This document shows positions 45,900 to 56,375 of a stretch of 64,000 nucleotides of DNA, one piece after another. The position numbers and the translations under genes were made by a program. The notes beneath the pieces were generated by a model. The model ran no database searches, was not told where the DNA came from, and was given only the letters and a program-made list of their open reading frames with translations. Location of the stretch: positions 42,033,478 through 42,097,477 of the forward strand of contig OZ038392.1 in the NCBI GenBank assembly GCA_964036045.1. Reading direction: 5' to 3'. Each line of letters begins with the position of its first letter. Position 1 is the first letter of the stretch. Source of the stretch: Eutreptiella sp. 'Long Island Sound 2002'. Taxonomy: Eukaryota > Euglenozoa > Euglenophyceae > Eutreptiales > Eutreptiaceae.

Positions 45900-48800
45900 C
45901 TCTCAAAGCCTTCGTATTCTTTGATAATGGCCCTTGCTGCTGCCCACGCTTGGTGCGAGCACCATCAAAAGCTCCTTGGGGTCCGTCGCCTTGGCGGTCC
46001 TGAGGGGTTTACGAAAGGTGATGCCAATGTGAGGCGCCCCGTGGCGACCCGCTTTGAACATGGTGTGGACTTTGGACTCCTTGTCCATAAGTCCCCCTTC
46101 ATGGCGGACAAGAGAGACCCCCTGGTTCTCAGCAACTACATCTTCGAGTTGCTAGAGGTGAATCCAGGCGTTGCTGGATTTTTGATCCAGCTTCATCCCG
46201 AGAACATGGACGCTGTGGTGGAGTCCGTCACCGCCCATGCCGAGAAGGGTGCGGGGACGAAGACGACCCTCTATGTGGGTCAGGAGGAGGAGGAGGAGGA
46301 AGTGGAGGAGGAGGAGGCGGATGTGGGGGGGTTGGGGGCTGGGGGGAGGAAGGAGAAGCCCCACAACCCCCTTATGATTAGTGTCTAGAAGGTAAGGGTG
46401 AGACCTGGTAAGGGGAAGGGGAAGTCGGATGGTTGGTTCCCCCAACCTCTCACCCACAACACCCGCCACGTATGCACTGACGAACCCAAAAACAAGCTCC
46501 CCATGCACTCCCTTTGCCCCACAAGGGAGTGAGAGCGTGAGTGGTATGGGGTCACCCCTCCCAACATTATTTCAGGGCAGGGGGTGATTCTTTTTCCATT
46601 TGGGGCAACACCCCCCCTTATTGGGGAGGCGGAGGAGGTGGTTGCTGCCGAGCCCTTGGGGGCCTTTAATAGGGACCCCAATCACCTTGTGCTCACGGTG
46701 GGGGGGAAAGCTGATGGTCAACCACCTCCTGGAGCACGATTTTTTGAGTGACATTCAGCTGCAAAGTCTTTTGGAAGATTTGGATAGGGTGCCTCTCCCA
46801 GAGAAAGCACCCATTTTCAATGAGAACCCCCCCATTGTCGGCAGGCCCCAAGATTCTGGGACCCGTCGCACATTGTATGGCAACTATGGGGGCGCCGACC
46901 ACCACAAGCACAACCTCCACAAGCTCCATGATCTGCCAGTCGTGTGCTTGAGACCCCGAAGAAGACTGTGGTGGGGGGTGTCAGATGGAGCTGCACCATC
47001 CTTGACATGGCCGAACTTTCGAGCTATGACCACACCCCCCAGCACCTCCATCGCGACGCCCCTCCCTACACCATTCCTGAAGGCACATTGATTGTCAATT
47101 GCCTTATTATGCTAACCCATAATCATGAGGAGGAGGATGGGTCACATTTTCTCTTTGTGCCCTCCAGCAGTTCGGGGTTCCCTGACCCTTGGGTGGAGAG
47201 GGCTGTGCCATTCAAGAGGGGCACTGCCTTTTTTTTTAATGCCCTTGATGTCCACCGGTGGTCAGGGATTCCCAAGGCCTCCCCCACGGGGGTGAGGGAC
47301 CCCCGCCTCATGGCATTTTTTGCCATTGATCTTCCCATGGGGGGAAAATCTTCGATTCCCCAACCTGCACGTGACGCAGTCCATTAAAAGGCCCCAGCTT
47401 GGGGCACCTGGTGGCCGGGTGGCTTAGACAGTCCAGTGTGATGGGGCGCTTAGGTGTAGGGGGAAGGTGGTAGCCAATTGCTGCGGATGCAATCGGCTGA
47501 TTTTGTGCACGGCCCACCAAGATGGCCTTTGTGTGCCATGCCAGGAGGGGGAGGAGGTGGAGGGGGGGGAGGAGGAGGTGGTGGTGGTGGACCCCAATGG
47601 GGTCAGCATTGAGCAATCTGCTCAGCGCTTGCTCCCGCTGGGAACAACAACCGGGGATTTTTTGTTGTCGGGGTGGGGGATTGGGAGGGAGGTGATTGCC
47701 CCCCTCACTAATGAGGAGGCGGGGGCGGTCGCAGGCCACCCCGATCAGTGCCCCTTGGCCAAGGTGTGCCATGGGGAGGCACTGCCCTGGCCCTCCCTGC
47801 AAGCAGGGTTGGTACCGTACGGCGTTCATGAACGCGTACCGTCTGCGAACGCGTACCGTCTGGTATAAATACCGCACAGCACGTGTGCGGTATTGAGATG
47901 GTGCCGCAGACAGGCACCGCATTGCAGCACGCGCGCACGCTAGACGGAAAATTGCCAGATGAATTGAAATATTGCGAAAAACACGCTGCTGGATCGAAAG
48001 TTTACTACCGATGTTGGTAATGAGCATTATTATGCATTACGGCACCACTTTTAGTCTTGAATCGTAATGTCACCATGCTACCATGTGCCTTGTCCGTGAA
48101 TTTTTGGAGCGAAACGTGACGAATTCTACCACGGTGAAATCCAGAAAACACAAAGACGTCAAAGGAGTGGGGGAAAAGAAGTTGGGAGACCCCTTCAAAA
48201 CCGCGTCAGAAAAGTTCCACCGACGCCAAGCCCAAATGAAGCAACCCGTCGCCGAAGCTTGCAGCGATCAGCGTGATGACCACCCTACTGACGAGCGGCG
48301 TGTATGTTCGGGCCTCAGCCCCTCTCCCTGTGCAAGCGCAAGCCTCATGCTCCAGTGATGCGTCCACCAACGTGCAAGCCTCAGCAATGGGCATAGAATC
48401 AGGGCGAAGCAGCCCTGCGCGCACTGTGCGGGACTTCAAGGCGAAGCAGCACTGCGCGTAAAGTCAAGGCGAAGCAGCACTGCGCGTGAAGTCAAGGCGA
48501 AGCAGCACTGAGCGTAGAATCAGAGCGAAGCAGCACTGCGCGCACGGCGCGTGAAGTCAGGGCGACGCGTGAAGTCAGGGCGACGCAGCACTGCCTGGGG
48601 CGACCTCCGCGCTGCGCCCAAGCGCCAAGGTAAATAAGCGTCGTCTGCCTCCAGTTGTATTCGCCAGAAGTCTTGTTTTCAGTGTGTGTCACGTGCGTGT
48701 GCCTGTCATTCACATGCAATGAGTGGATCTGTTAATTTGACTTTGGCCTCTGTGCCTCCATCAACCCTGAGGCGTGGCATGCATGTGTGTATCGATATCC

Positions 48801-49535
48801 TGATGTGTAGCCTTGCCTTTGTTTAGCTCTGTTGAATCCTGGGACCCCTCTTTCAAGGCCCACGCTTAGCGCTGGACCAGGAAGAAGACAGTGTGCAGTA
48901 AAGTCGACGTTAAAGTATTCTTTGTGTCTGAGTTGCCGGGCAAGACAGGGTAGAGCTGAAAAGTCATTTGCACGGTGTTTTAAGAAACATTGTCTTTTTG
49001 GCTAAACTGCAGGCAGGGTAGTGCATAAAAGGGAAGCAAACAATTTAAGGTGTGAATCATTTGCAGGGTGTTTTGAGAAACATTAAAAAGCAGGTCTGTG
49101 GTAACAAATATTTGTTGAAATTTTCTGGTGTTTTTGGGACAAAAGTTTGGTTGTTGGAATCAGCTCAAATATATCGTAAAACCAAGGATTCAGCGGACAT
49201 TTAGTGGTGCCTACTGGGTCTTCATTGGGGCCAGGCGATACCATACAGGACACCGGAGTACTGTATGGTATCGATACCGAACGGTACACGTACTGTATGG
49301 TACCAACCCTGCCTGCAAGGGCATGTTGGGATTAAGGTGCCGGCGGGCACCATTTTGGTGGTGAGGAGGGGGTTGTATGGGGGAGTGGCAAGGGTGGCCC
49401 AGGGTGGCCCAGGTGGTGGAGTGGCGGCAGGTGGGGGAGTATGCGGCCGTCACCGACTTCGTGTGGCTGCGGAGGCTGGGCCTGGTGCTCGACGACGCCA
49501 AGAAGGAGGGCCAAGGCATGTGTCCATGTCACCAG
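45900..49535 (+). pseudogene. Module C of U1: 2OG-Fe(II) dioxygenase-like protein, split by hAT
   Basis: The exon opens in frame after GTAG (CTCTCAAAG). Parts in order: an unrecognised N-terminus (AHAWCEHHQKLLGVRRLGG) with an acidic run; a GKGKGKSDG linker; a dioxygenase-like domain at 46944-47387 with H-x-D (cat 47049, gac 47055, in LHRDAP), distal His (47253, DVHRW) and Arg (47304, DPRLMAFFAI); a Cys-rich cluster (47430-47545); and a C-terminus resumed after the hAT, 49320-49535, ending CPCHQ at the donor. The H-x-D...H...R order is that of 2OG-Fe(II) oxygenases. A TAG at 46386, frame changes around 46560-46920 and the hAT make it a pseudogene, but the catalytic triad is intact here. Confidence 0.6.
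47804..49311. mobile_element. hAT-like non-autonomous element, copy B (1508 bp)
   Basis: Ends CAGGGTTGGTACC and GGTACCAACCCTG, perfect 13-bp inverse. An 8-bp duplication CCTGCAAG flanks it (47796-47803; 49312-49319). The unoccupied site can be read in the C copies near 54110 and 57722. Same length as copy A and nearly identical, including the 28-bp tandem array. Confidence 0.92.
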
Positions 49536-49776
49536 GTGTGAAAACGTCCCGCAACACCCTGCTCTAACCCCTGCTCTAACTAGTTATCGCGCTAGGTTAT
49601 CGCCTTCTAACTAGGTGCTCTAACTAGTTATCGCGCTAGGTTATCGCTTTCTAACTAGTTATCGCGGGGTTATCGCGGGGGGTTATCGCGGGGGTTATCG
49701 CGCGATAACCTAGTCATCGCGGGGGTTATCGCGCGGGTTATCGCGTGTTTTTTTCTGTTTCTTTTGTTTTTTTCAG
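49536..49776 (+). repeat. U1 C-B intron (241 bp)
   Basis: Donor CACCAG|GTGTGAAAAC and acceptor TTTTTTTCAG|GCTACC. Interior array of TTATCGCG, CTAGTTATCGCGCTAGG and GGGGTTATCGC words. It joins C to B in phase 0. Confidence 0.85.
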
Positions 49777-51363
49777 GCTACCATCTTGCAGCTGTCCGTA
49801 TCTTCATCAACGGACGACGCCCGGGCAGCCGAGTCAGCAGGAGGAGCAGCAGAAGCAGCAGGGGCACGGCCCGCCAAGCCGGTGGCGGACCAGGTGGAGC
49901 TGGAGGGGGAGAAGAGGCTGCCGGAGGGGGCGTCGTGGCGATGGGGGGAGCCTGGGGATGAGGCCTGCAGGATGGGGGGGACGGGATGGTACCGGCAGGT
50001 CACCATCACCGAGAAGTAGGGGGGGGTTGAGAGGAAGACCAACCTCACCCTCCCCTCCTATGTGTGGGTTGGGGGGGGAAACGGCCAAGTGGCCAACTGC
50101 CGCAGAGGGGGAAACGGTTGCGGCTTTTTTGTGTTTGTTTGGGATGAGCGACCCCCCCCAAAGGAAATCTTTTTTCCTTTTGAGGGTGTGTTTTTTTGGG
50201 GGGGGGGCCAAACCCCCGCCCCCAAGCCCTCCCCCAAGCCATCGAAGGTGGCAAAGGTGGCGGCGGCCCAGCCCCCCCATGAGGCCCTGGGGGTGGAGGC
50301 CTTCGGGACCAGTGTGGCCACCCACGTGAAGGACGCTTGCCAGGTTTTGGTTGAGCAGGCGGCCGCCACGGGGGTCGAGGCCGCACTGGCCAAGGGTCGG
50401 TCGGCCGACCACAAGTCGGCCTTGGCGAACGCCGAAAAGGCCCAGGGCAACACCCAGCGTGCCCCGGACCAGGCCCTCAACCTGGCTGCCAAGAGGGGGG
50501 AGGAGGTGGAGGCGATGAGGGAGGCCCTGAGGGAGGCCCAGGAGGGGAGGCGGAAGGCGGAGGTGGAGGCGGCCCACCTGAGGGTGGAGATGCAGGGGCA
50601 GCGGAGGAGGGGGGATGCCCTCCAGCAGCGCTTGGGGGTGGCTGAGGCACAGGTGCGCAGCATCACCTCCACCCTCAGTGCCTCCTTCACCGCCCAGCAG
50701 GGGCTGGCGCCGCAAGCGGTGCAGAGTCAGGGTAGCGGGAGTAGGAGTGGGAGCCAATGACTCGTGGGTTTGCTAAGGGGGTTGCCCAAGGGCATTTTTC
50801 GTGGGGAGGAGTGATATGGGGCCCAAGTGGACATGTGCAACTTCGGCCTCGTGGGAAGTGGAAACCCCAACCCCTCTAATTTTAGGGCGACCCACATGGC
50901 CGCTGCTACCCTCAGGCCTGCCCTCAGCCCCTCTGTTGCAGACCTCAATGGGTATTGCACCTCCAATGCTCCACCATGGTTCACATGGTGTGGCATCCAA
51001 GTTGTTCGCCCCCAAGGGACGGACACCATGGGCCTCCACTCCCATTTGCGGGATGTGGCGCCCATGGCGCTTATTTTGTGTGTGGGGTCTTTCACGGGGG
51101 GTGAGTTTTGGGTGGAGAGTCGTGGCCTGCTGAATCCTTCCATGAGGGAAAAAAAGCGGCACACCCGTGTGTGCAAGGGTAGGGCGGTGCAGGGTTGGGC
51201 ATACACCGCCAGCCCCCAAGCCCCGGTGTTGTTCAACACCAGGGCACTACACGCTCCATTGCCATGGGAGGGCGAGCGATGGAGCGTGATTTTTTATAGT
51301 GCGGGGGGGGCTCTGCACCGCACGCCTCTGTGGCGGCGGCAGCTGGTGTCCATGGGTTTTAGG
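49777..51363 (+). pseudogene. Module B of U1: coiled coil plus 2OG-oxygenase-like domain
   Basis: The N-terminal part is Ala-rich (AAESAGGAAEAAGA) then unrecognised. A TAG at 50017 and G-run frame changes break it. The frame at 50200-50757 encodes an Ala/Glu/Arg heptad-rich stretch (EEVEAMREALREAQEGRRKA), a likely coiled coil. It ends in TGA (50758-50760), with a second TGA at 50812 in the same frame. Both are also present in U0, so they may lie in a short unrecognised intron or separate two proteins. The final part has LHSHLRD (51034-51054), FTGGEFW, distal His 51250 (ALHAPLP) and Arg 51277 (GERWSVIFYS), resembling a 2OG oxygenase core. It joins A in phase 0 at TTTAGG|GTGCCC. Confidence 0.55.
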
Positions 51364-51867
51364 GTGCCCAATGCTTGCTCTAACCCCTCCAGCTAGTGTA
51401 ATTTGTGATTGGATAGTTGTTCATTGTTTCTATTTTTTGTGCTTTGGTGGGATGCTCACCATGGTGTACTCTTTCAGCTGAGGAGGGGTAACTGGCCCGA
51501 AACATGTCCATTTGACTGATTTGAATTTGTGATTGTGCCTCGTGCCTGCACATTGTTGACATCTCCAAGGTTTCCTGGGTGCAAAATCAACGTTTGTGAA
51601 GGTTTTAGGCTGCCCAATGCTTGCTCTAATCCCTCCAGTTAGTGCGCACTAACCCCTGCTCTAACTAGTGAACGCGGGGGTTATCGCGCGATAACCGGGT
51701 GCTCTAACTAGTTATCACGGGGGGTTATCGCGCTCTAACTAGTTATCGCGGGGGGTTATCGCGGGGGTTATCGCGCGATCACCTAGTTATCGCGGGGGTT
51801 ATCGCGTGGGTTATCGCCTGTGTTTTTTGGGCACTTGCTTCAAAACCCTCCCTCATTTCGTGCCCAG
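51364..51867 (+). repeat. U1 B-A intron (504 bp)
   Basis: Donor AGG|GTGCCCAATG, acceptor TTTCGTGCCCAG|GTCCTC. The second half is an array of GGTTATCGCG, TAGTTATCGCGGGGG and CTCTAACTAGTTATC words. A partial duplicate of the donor region lies at about 51600. Confidence 0.82.
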
Positions 51868-53542
51868 GTCCTCTTATGCTCCATGGATAGTGCTGTCAAT
51901 GAGGCCCTGCGGACTCTCAACACAGCTAACCTCCGGCGGTACACCTATCAGCAGTGCCCCAAGGCTCGGCGGCGGCGTTTGAAGGCGGTTCAGCGGCTGG
52001 TGCGAGTTGTTTTGGGTGACCCAAACGTTGTGTGTGGCACCAACACCAAAGGAGAAGTTTGTTTAAGTGGTGGGGCTTGCACTGCCCTGTCTGGCCCACT
52101 TGGCGGCCATCTTGCATTAACAGCTCAGGAGCATGAGGCCCTGAGCATGCTACGCATGGCATGCAGCATGCATCTCTCCCAGCGGGCCCTTTTGCGAATG
52201 CCAACGCGTTGCACACAACGGGACCTAAGGACCGTTCGGCAACGGGTCATGCCCTACGTTTCCCAAGCAACCATTGTAAAGTCTACCACATGCTGCAATA
52301 GGGCAGCTGCCCATGTGCCTTTGCAATCAATTGTGCAAAATGCAATATCTATGGCCCGAGTTATCGGGAAACTCCCCCCTAGCGGCGTTGCCATTGTTGT
52401 TATTTCAGTTGATGCGACTTCCTTGTGGAAGGCATCCTCTACCCGTGCAGATGTATGGGTCAATGTATGGGGGGGGGCAAAGTATGCTTCGAAGGTGAAG
52501 CTATGGGCCTCATGGTTTTGCATGGATGGCGGGGTTGAACAGGCTTTTTTGAGAAGCCTGAAACATCTCCGCCAACCTCAACCAAGAGGTGAGGGATGTG
52601 GAAGAGGACGTTGTCCTCTTTCAAAACCAATTTTTGACTTGCACTGTCATTTTGGCAGGGGATGGGAAGGGGATGCAAGCAATGGGGGGGGCTGTGTCTA
52701 AGTGTTGGTTGTGCAAAGACCCCAATGGGATTGTTGAGCAAAGGGGGGTGGAGTCCACCTCAAGATGGGGGGCATTCTTCAGAAGTGTGACCCCTGATAG
52801 GCGGCCGGGGGACTACCAACATGCAGCATGCCGCATCCTAAACGGCATTGCAAAGCGCATTGAGACCACCCTTCAGGCCCTCCCCCCTGGTACCCCTGGT
52901 AAGGCCCAAGCTCTTGCAGCTTTGCAGGCCTTCAAACAAGCCCTCAAGGATGAGGCTTCAGGCATCCCTCTGAGGGAACGCCTCCCTCCAGCCTCCAGGG
53001 CCACAGAAAAAGATTTAGATCTAACAAGCACCAAAGTTTTCCTAACCTCCCCTCCCTTCCAAAGGCAATTTGTGGATTGCCTCAAAGAGCATGTCCCCAC
53101 AGTGAGGACCCCTGGGGGACCTATGTTATGGGTTGTTGTGCATGTCATGGTGAAATGCATTGAGGGTTTGTATGAGCTTTGGAGGGTGAGGGAGTTGTAC
53201 ACTCTAACCCAAGTGGAACGCCACCGTGCGTGGACCACAAAATTTTCAAAAGCCTGGGGAGACTCAGTTGGGTCCCCCACCAGGTGGATCCATTGGTGCT
53301 TGGCAAATTCCACCTTTTTTGCCGAGAAATGGAGGCACATTTTTCAGTTTTCCTCCATCCCAACGGAGTATCGGCATGGGCCTTACAAAAGGAGGCTCAA
53401 AAATTGTTTTAAGGGTTGGTCCTTGGTGAGGCCAAGTGTGTCCCCCCGCCACATGCACCATTGCATGTCCATGAACACCCTGGAGCAAGGGCTTTTGGGA
53501 CTGGAGGCAGCCAAGGCCTCAGACATTGATGACCTTGTATGA
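51868..53542 (+). pseudogene. Module A DDE transposase of U1, one frameshift
   Basis: 1675 bp from acceptor to TGA, one base more than the 1674-bp U0 exon. The extra A lies near 52563 (CTGAAACATC against CTTAACATC in U0), giving the only break. It carries D182 (52411), D265 (52661), C-x2-C (about 52702), the His-rich segment and E500 (53366) on the same spacing as U0. It is followed by a palindromic array and the 3' TIR. It is the transposase candidate for the whole U family; distant CACTA/KDZ-like resemblance only. Confidence 0.65.
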
Positions 53543-53922
53543 AAAACGACCACACATGCTTTGTGCCAAGTGTTTTGTGTTGTTTGTGCTAGGGAGGGAG
53601 GGAGGAGGGGTGCGCGATAATTACACGCGATAACTACGCGATAACTGAGTTATCGCGCGTTAACTAGCGCGATAACTAGTTAGAGCAAGGTGCTCTAACT
53701 GTGTTCTAACTCTGTTCTAACTGTGCTCTAACTCTTTGACCCTCCCCAAAAAACCACCCCTACAATGAGGGTTATGTGGGGAAAGAAAGGGGATGGGGGG
53801 TTTTTGAGGGTGCTGAATCCATTTGTTTAGGTGGTTTGCCCCAAAATTGAGGGTAGGTGGGTGTTCCAGAAATTGCGTTCCAACTAGGGGTTCCGCACCA
53901 CGCCCTAGAACGCTGCATCCCA
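53543..53922 (+). repeat. U1 3' region: array and TIR-proximal block
   Basis: An array of CGCGATAACTA and GTTAGAGCAAGGTGCTCTAAC at 53610-53735, then a conserved block (53740-53890) shared with 9385-9560 and 54155-54330, then the TIR. Arrays thus occur outside introns too. Confidence 0.8.
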
Positions 53923-54137
53923 CAGGCCCAGCCTCCGCAGCCACACGAAGTCCGTGACAGCCGCATACTCCCCCACCTGCCGCCCCTCCACCACCTGGGC
54001 CACCCCCTGCACCTCAGGGGCCACCCTTGCCACTCCCCCATACAACCCCCTCCTCACCACCAAAATGGTGCCCGCCGGCACCTTAATCCCAACATGCCCT
54101 TGCAGGACGGGCCAGGGCAGTGCCTCCCCATGGCCCA
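53923..54137 (-). pseudogene. Middle piece of the C exon of U0
   Basis: On the minus strand encodes the segment GHVGIKVPAGTILVV to the WLR region of module C. It is bounded on the left by U1 and on the right by U2, each with CA at the junction. It shows that U1 and U2 entered the same exon about 210 bp apart. Confidence 0.82.
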
Positions 54138-54329
54138 TGGGATGCAGCCATCTAGGGTGTGGTGCGGAACCCCTAGTTAGAACGCAATTTCTGGAACACC
54201 CACCTAGCCTCAATTTTGGGGCAAACCACCTAAACAAATGGATTCAGCACCCTCAAAAACCCCCCATCCCCTTTCTTTCCCCACATAACCCTCATTGTAG
54301 GGGTGGTTTTTTTGGGGGGGTCAAAGAGT

Positions 54330-54450
54330 TAGAGCACAGTGAGAACAGAGTTAGAACACAGTTGGAGCACCTTGCTCTAACTAGTTAACGCGCTAGTTAT
54401 CGCGCGATAACTCAGTTATCGCGCAGTTATCGCGGGTAGTTATCGCGCAC
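54330..54450. repeat. U2 3' palindromic array
   Basis: GTTAGAGCACAGTGAGAACA and AGTTATCGCGCGATAACTC words between the TIR-proximal block and the A stop codon. Confidence 0.75.
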
Positions 54451-54517
54451 CCCTCCTCCATCCCCCAGTAGGACAAACAACACAAAACACTTGGCACAAA
54501 GCATGTATGGTCGTTTT

Positions 54518-55765
54518 TCATACAAAGTCATCAATGTCTGAGGCCTTGGCTGCCTCCAGTCCCAAAAGCCCTTGCTCCAGGGCATTCATGGACATGCAAT
54601 GGTGCATGTGGCGGAGGGACATAGTTGGCCTCACCAAGGACCAACCCCTAAAACAATTTTTGAGCCTCCTCTTGTAAGGCCCATGCCGATACTCCGTTGG
54701 GATGGAGGAAAACTGAAAAATGTTCCTCCATTTCGGGGGGTACCAAGGGGGAGGGCCTGAAGGGTGGTCTCAGTGCGCTTTGCAATGCCGTTTAGAATGC
54801 GACCTGCTGCATGTTGGTAGTCCGCCGGCCGCCTGTCAGGGTCACACTTCTCAAGAATGCCCCCCATCTTGAGGTGGACTCCACCCCCATTTGCTCAACA
54901 ATACCATTGGGGTCTTTGCACAACCAACACTTAGACCCAGCCTCCCCCATTGCTTGCATTCCCTTCCCATCCCCTGTCAAAATGAGAGTGCAAGTCAAAT
55001 ATTGGTTTGCAAAGAGGACAACGTCCTCCTCCACATCCCTCACCTCTTAGTTGAGGTAGGCGGAGATGTCCAGGCTTCTCAAAAAAGCCTGTTCATCCCC
55101 GCCATCCATGCAAAACCATGAGGCCCATAGCTTCACCTTTGCAGCATAATTTGCCCCCCCCCATACATTGACCCATACATCTGCACGGGTAGAGGATGCC
55201 TTCCACAAGGAAGTTGCATCAACTGAAATGACAACAATGGCAACGCCGCTAGGGGGGAGTTTCCCGATAACTCGGGCCATGAATATTGCATTTTGCACAA
55301 TTGACTGCAAAGGCACATGGGTGGCTGCCCTATTGCGGCCTGTGGTAGACTTTACAATGGTTGCTCGGGGAAAGTAGGGCATGACCTGTTGCCGAACCGT
55401 CCTTTGGTCCCGTTGTATGCAACGGCGGGGCATTCGCAAAGGGGCCCGCTGGGAGAGATGCATGCTGCATGCCATGGGTAGCCTGCTCAGGGCCTCATGC
55501 TCCTGAGCTGTGAATGCAAGATGGCCACCAAAAGGGCCAGACAGGGCAGCACACGTCCCATCGCTTAAACAAACTTCTCCTTTGGTGTTGGTGCCACACA
55601 CAATGTTCGGATCACCCAATAGAACTCGCACCAGCCGCTGAACAGCCTTCAACCGCCGCTGCCGGGCCTTGGGGCACTGCAAATCAGTGTACCGCCGGAG
55701 GTTAGCTGTGTTCAGAGCCCTGAGGTCCTCGTTAACAGCATTATCCATGAAGAATATAAGAGGCC
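54518..55765 (-). pseudogene. Module A of U2, deleted
   Basis: Starts at the same acceptor context (TGCCCAG, exon from 55765). The N-terminal 233 codons are readable and keep the DATSLW Asp. Then a TAA replaces CAA (55049-55047), a base is missing near 54838, and the region from about the TLQALP segment to the distal FSSIPTE block has been removed, joining at about 54738. The deletion takes the His-rich region, so this copy cannot encode an active transposase. Confidence 0.75.
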
Positions 55766-55809
55766 CTGGGCAGGAAATGAGGGAGGGCTTTGAAGCAAGG
55801 GCCCAAAAA

Positions 55810-56010
55810 ACACACGTGATAACCCACGCGATAACCTCCGTGATAACTAGGTTATCGCGCGATAACCCCCGTGATAACCCCCCGCGATAATTAGTTAGAA
55901 CGCGATAACCCCCCGCGATAACTAGTTAGAGCACCCAGTTAGAGCGCGATAACTACCGCGATAACTAGGTAGAGCAGAGGTTAGTGCACTATGCACATGC
56001 GCACTAACTG
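55810..56010. repeat. U2 B-A spacer palindromic array
   Basis: CGTGATAACCC, GGTTATCGCGCGATAACCCC and AGTTAGAGCGCGATAACTAC words. It is on the intron side of the A acceptor. Confidence 0.8.
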
Positions 56011-56014
56011 GTGC

Positions 56015-56375
56015 TCTAACCCCGTTCTAACCCCGTTCTAACTAGTTAGAGCACACAAAGACCCGTTTCTAACCCTGTTCTAACCCTGTTCTAACTAGTT
56101 AGAGCACACAAAGACCCCGTTCTAACCCCGTTCTAACTAGTTAGAGCACACAAAGACCCCGTTCTAACCCCGTTCTAACGTCGTTCTAACTAGTTAGAGC
56201 ACACAAAGACCCCGTTCTAACCCCGTTCTAACTAGTTCGAGCACACAAAGACCCCGTTTTAACCCCGTTCTAACTAGTTAGAGCACACAAAGGATCCGTT
56301 CTAACCCCGTTCTGACTAGTTAGAGCACACAAAGACCCCGTTCTAACCCCGTTCTGACTAGTCAGAGCACACAAA
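56015..56375. repeat. 42-bp minisatellite
   Basis: About eight tandem units of CCCCGTTCTAACCCCGTTCT followed by AACTAGTTAGAGCACACAAAGA. It is absent from the equivalent place in U0 and U1. The same words occur once at the 5' ends of the elements (45760, 59360, 61600), so the array appears grown from leader sequence. Confidence 0.88.

Larger units (their letters stand above)
45583..53922 (+). mobile_element. U1: C-B-A DNA transposon with both TIRs
   Basis: Left end TGGGATGCAGCATTCTAGGG and, inverted at 53922, TGGGATGCAGCGTTCTAGGG; both continue CGTGGTGCGGAAC, giving a TIR of at least 32 bp. CA flanks both sides (45581-45582; 53923-53924), and the empty site is legible in the U1 C exon around 49490. 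8340 bp, of which 1516 are a hAT insertion. Order: 5' leader, intron, C, intron, B, intron, A, 3' array. It is inserted in the C exon of U0. Confidence 0.9.

Noticed and set aside
43213-51660. Large inverted duplication of one locus
   Set aside because: The mirrored sequences are separate transposon copies (U0 and U1) with their own termini and target duplications; no segmental inversion is needed.
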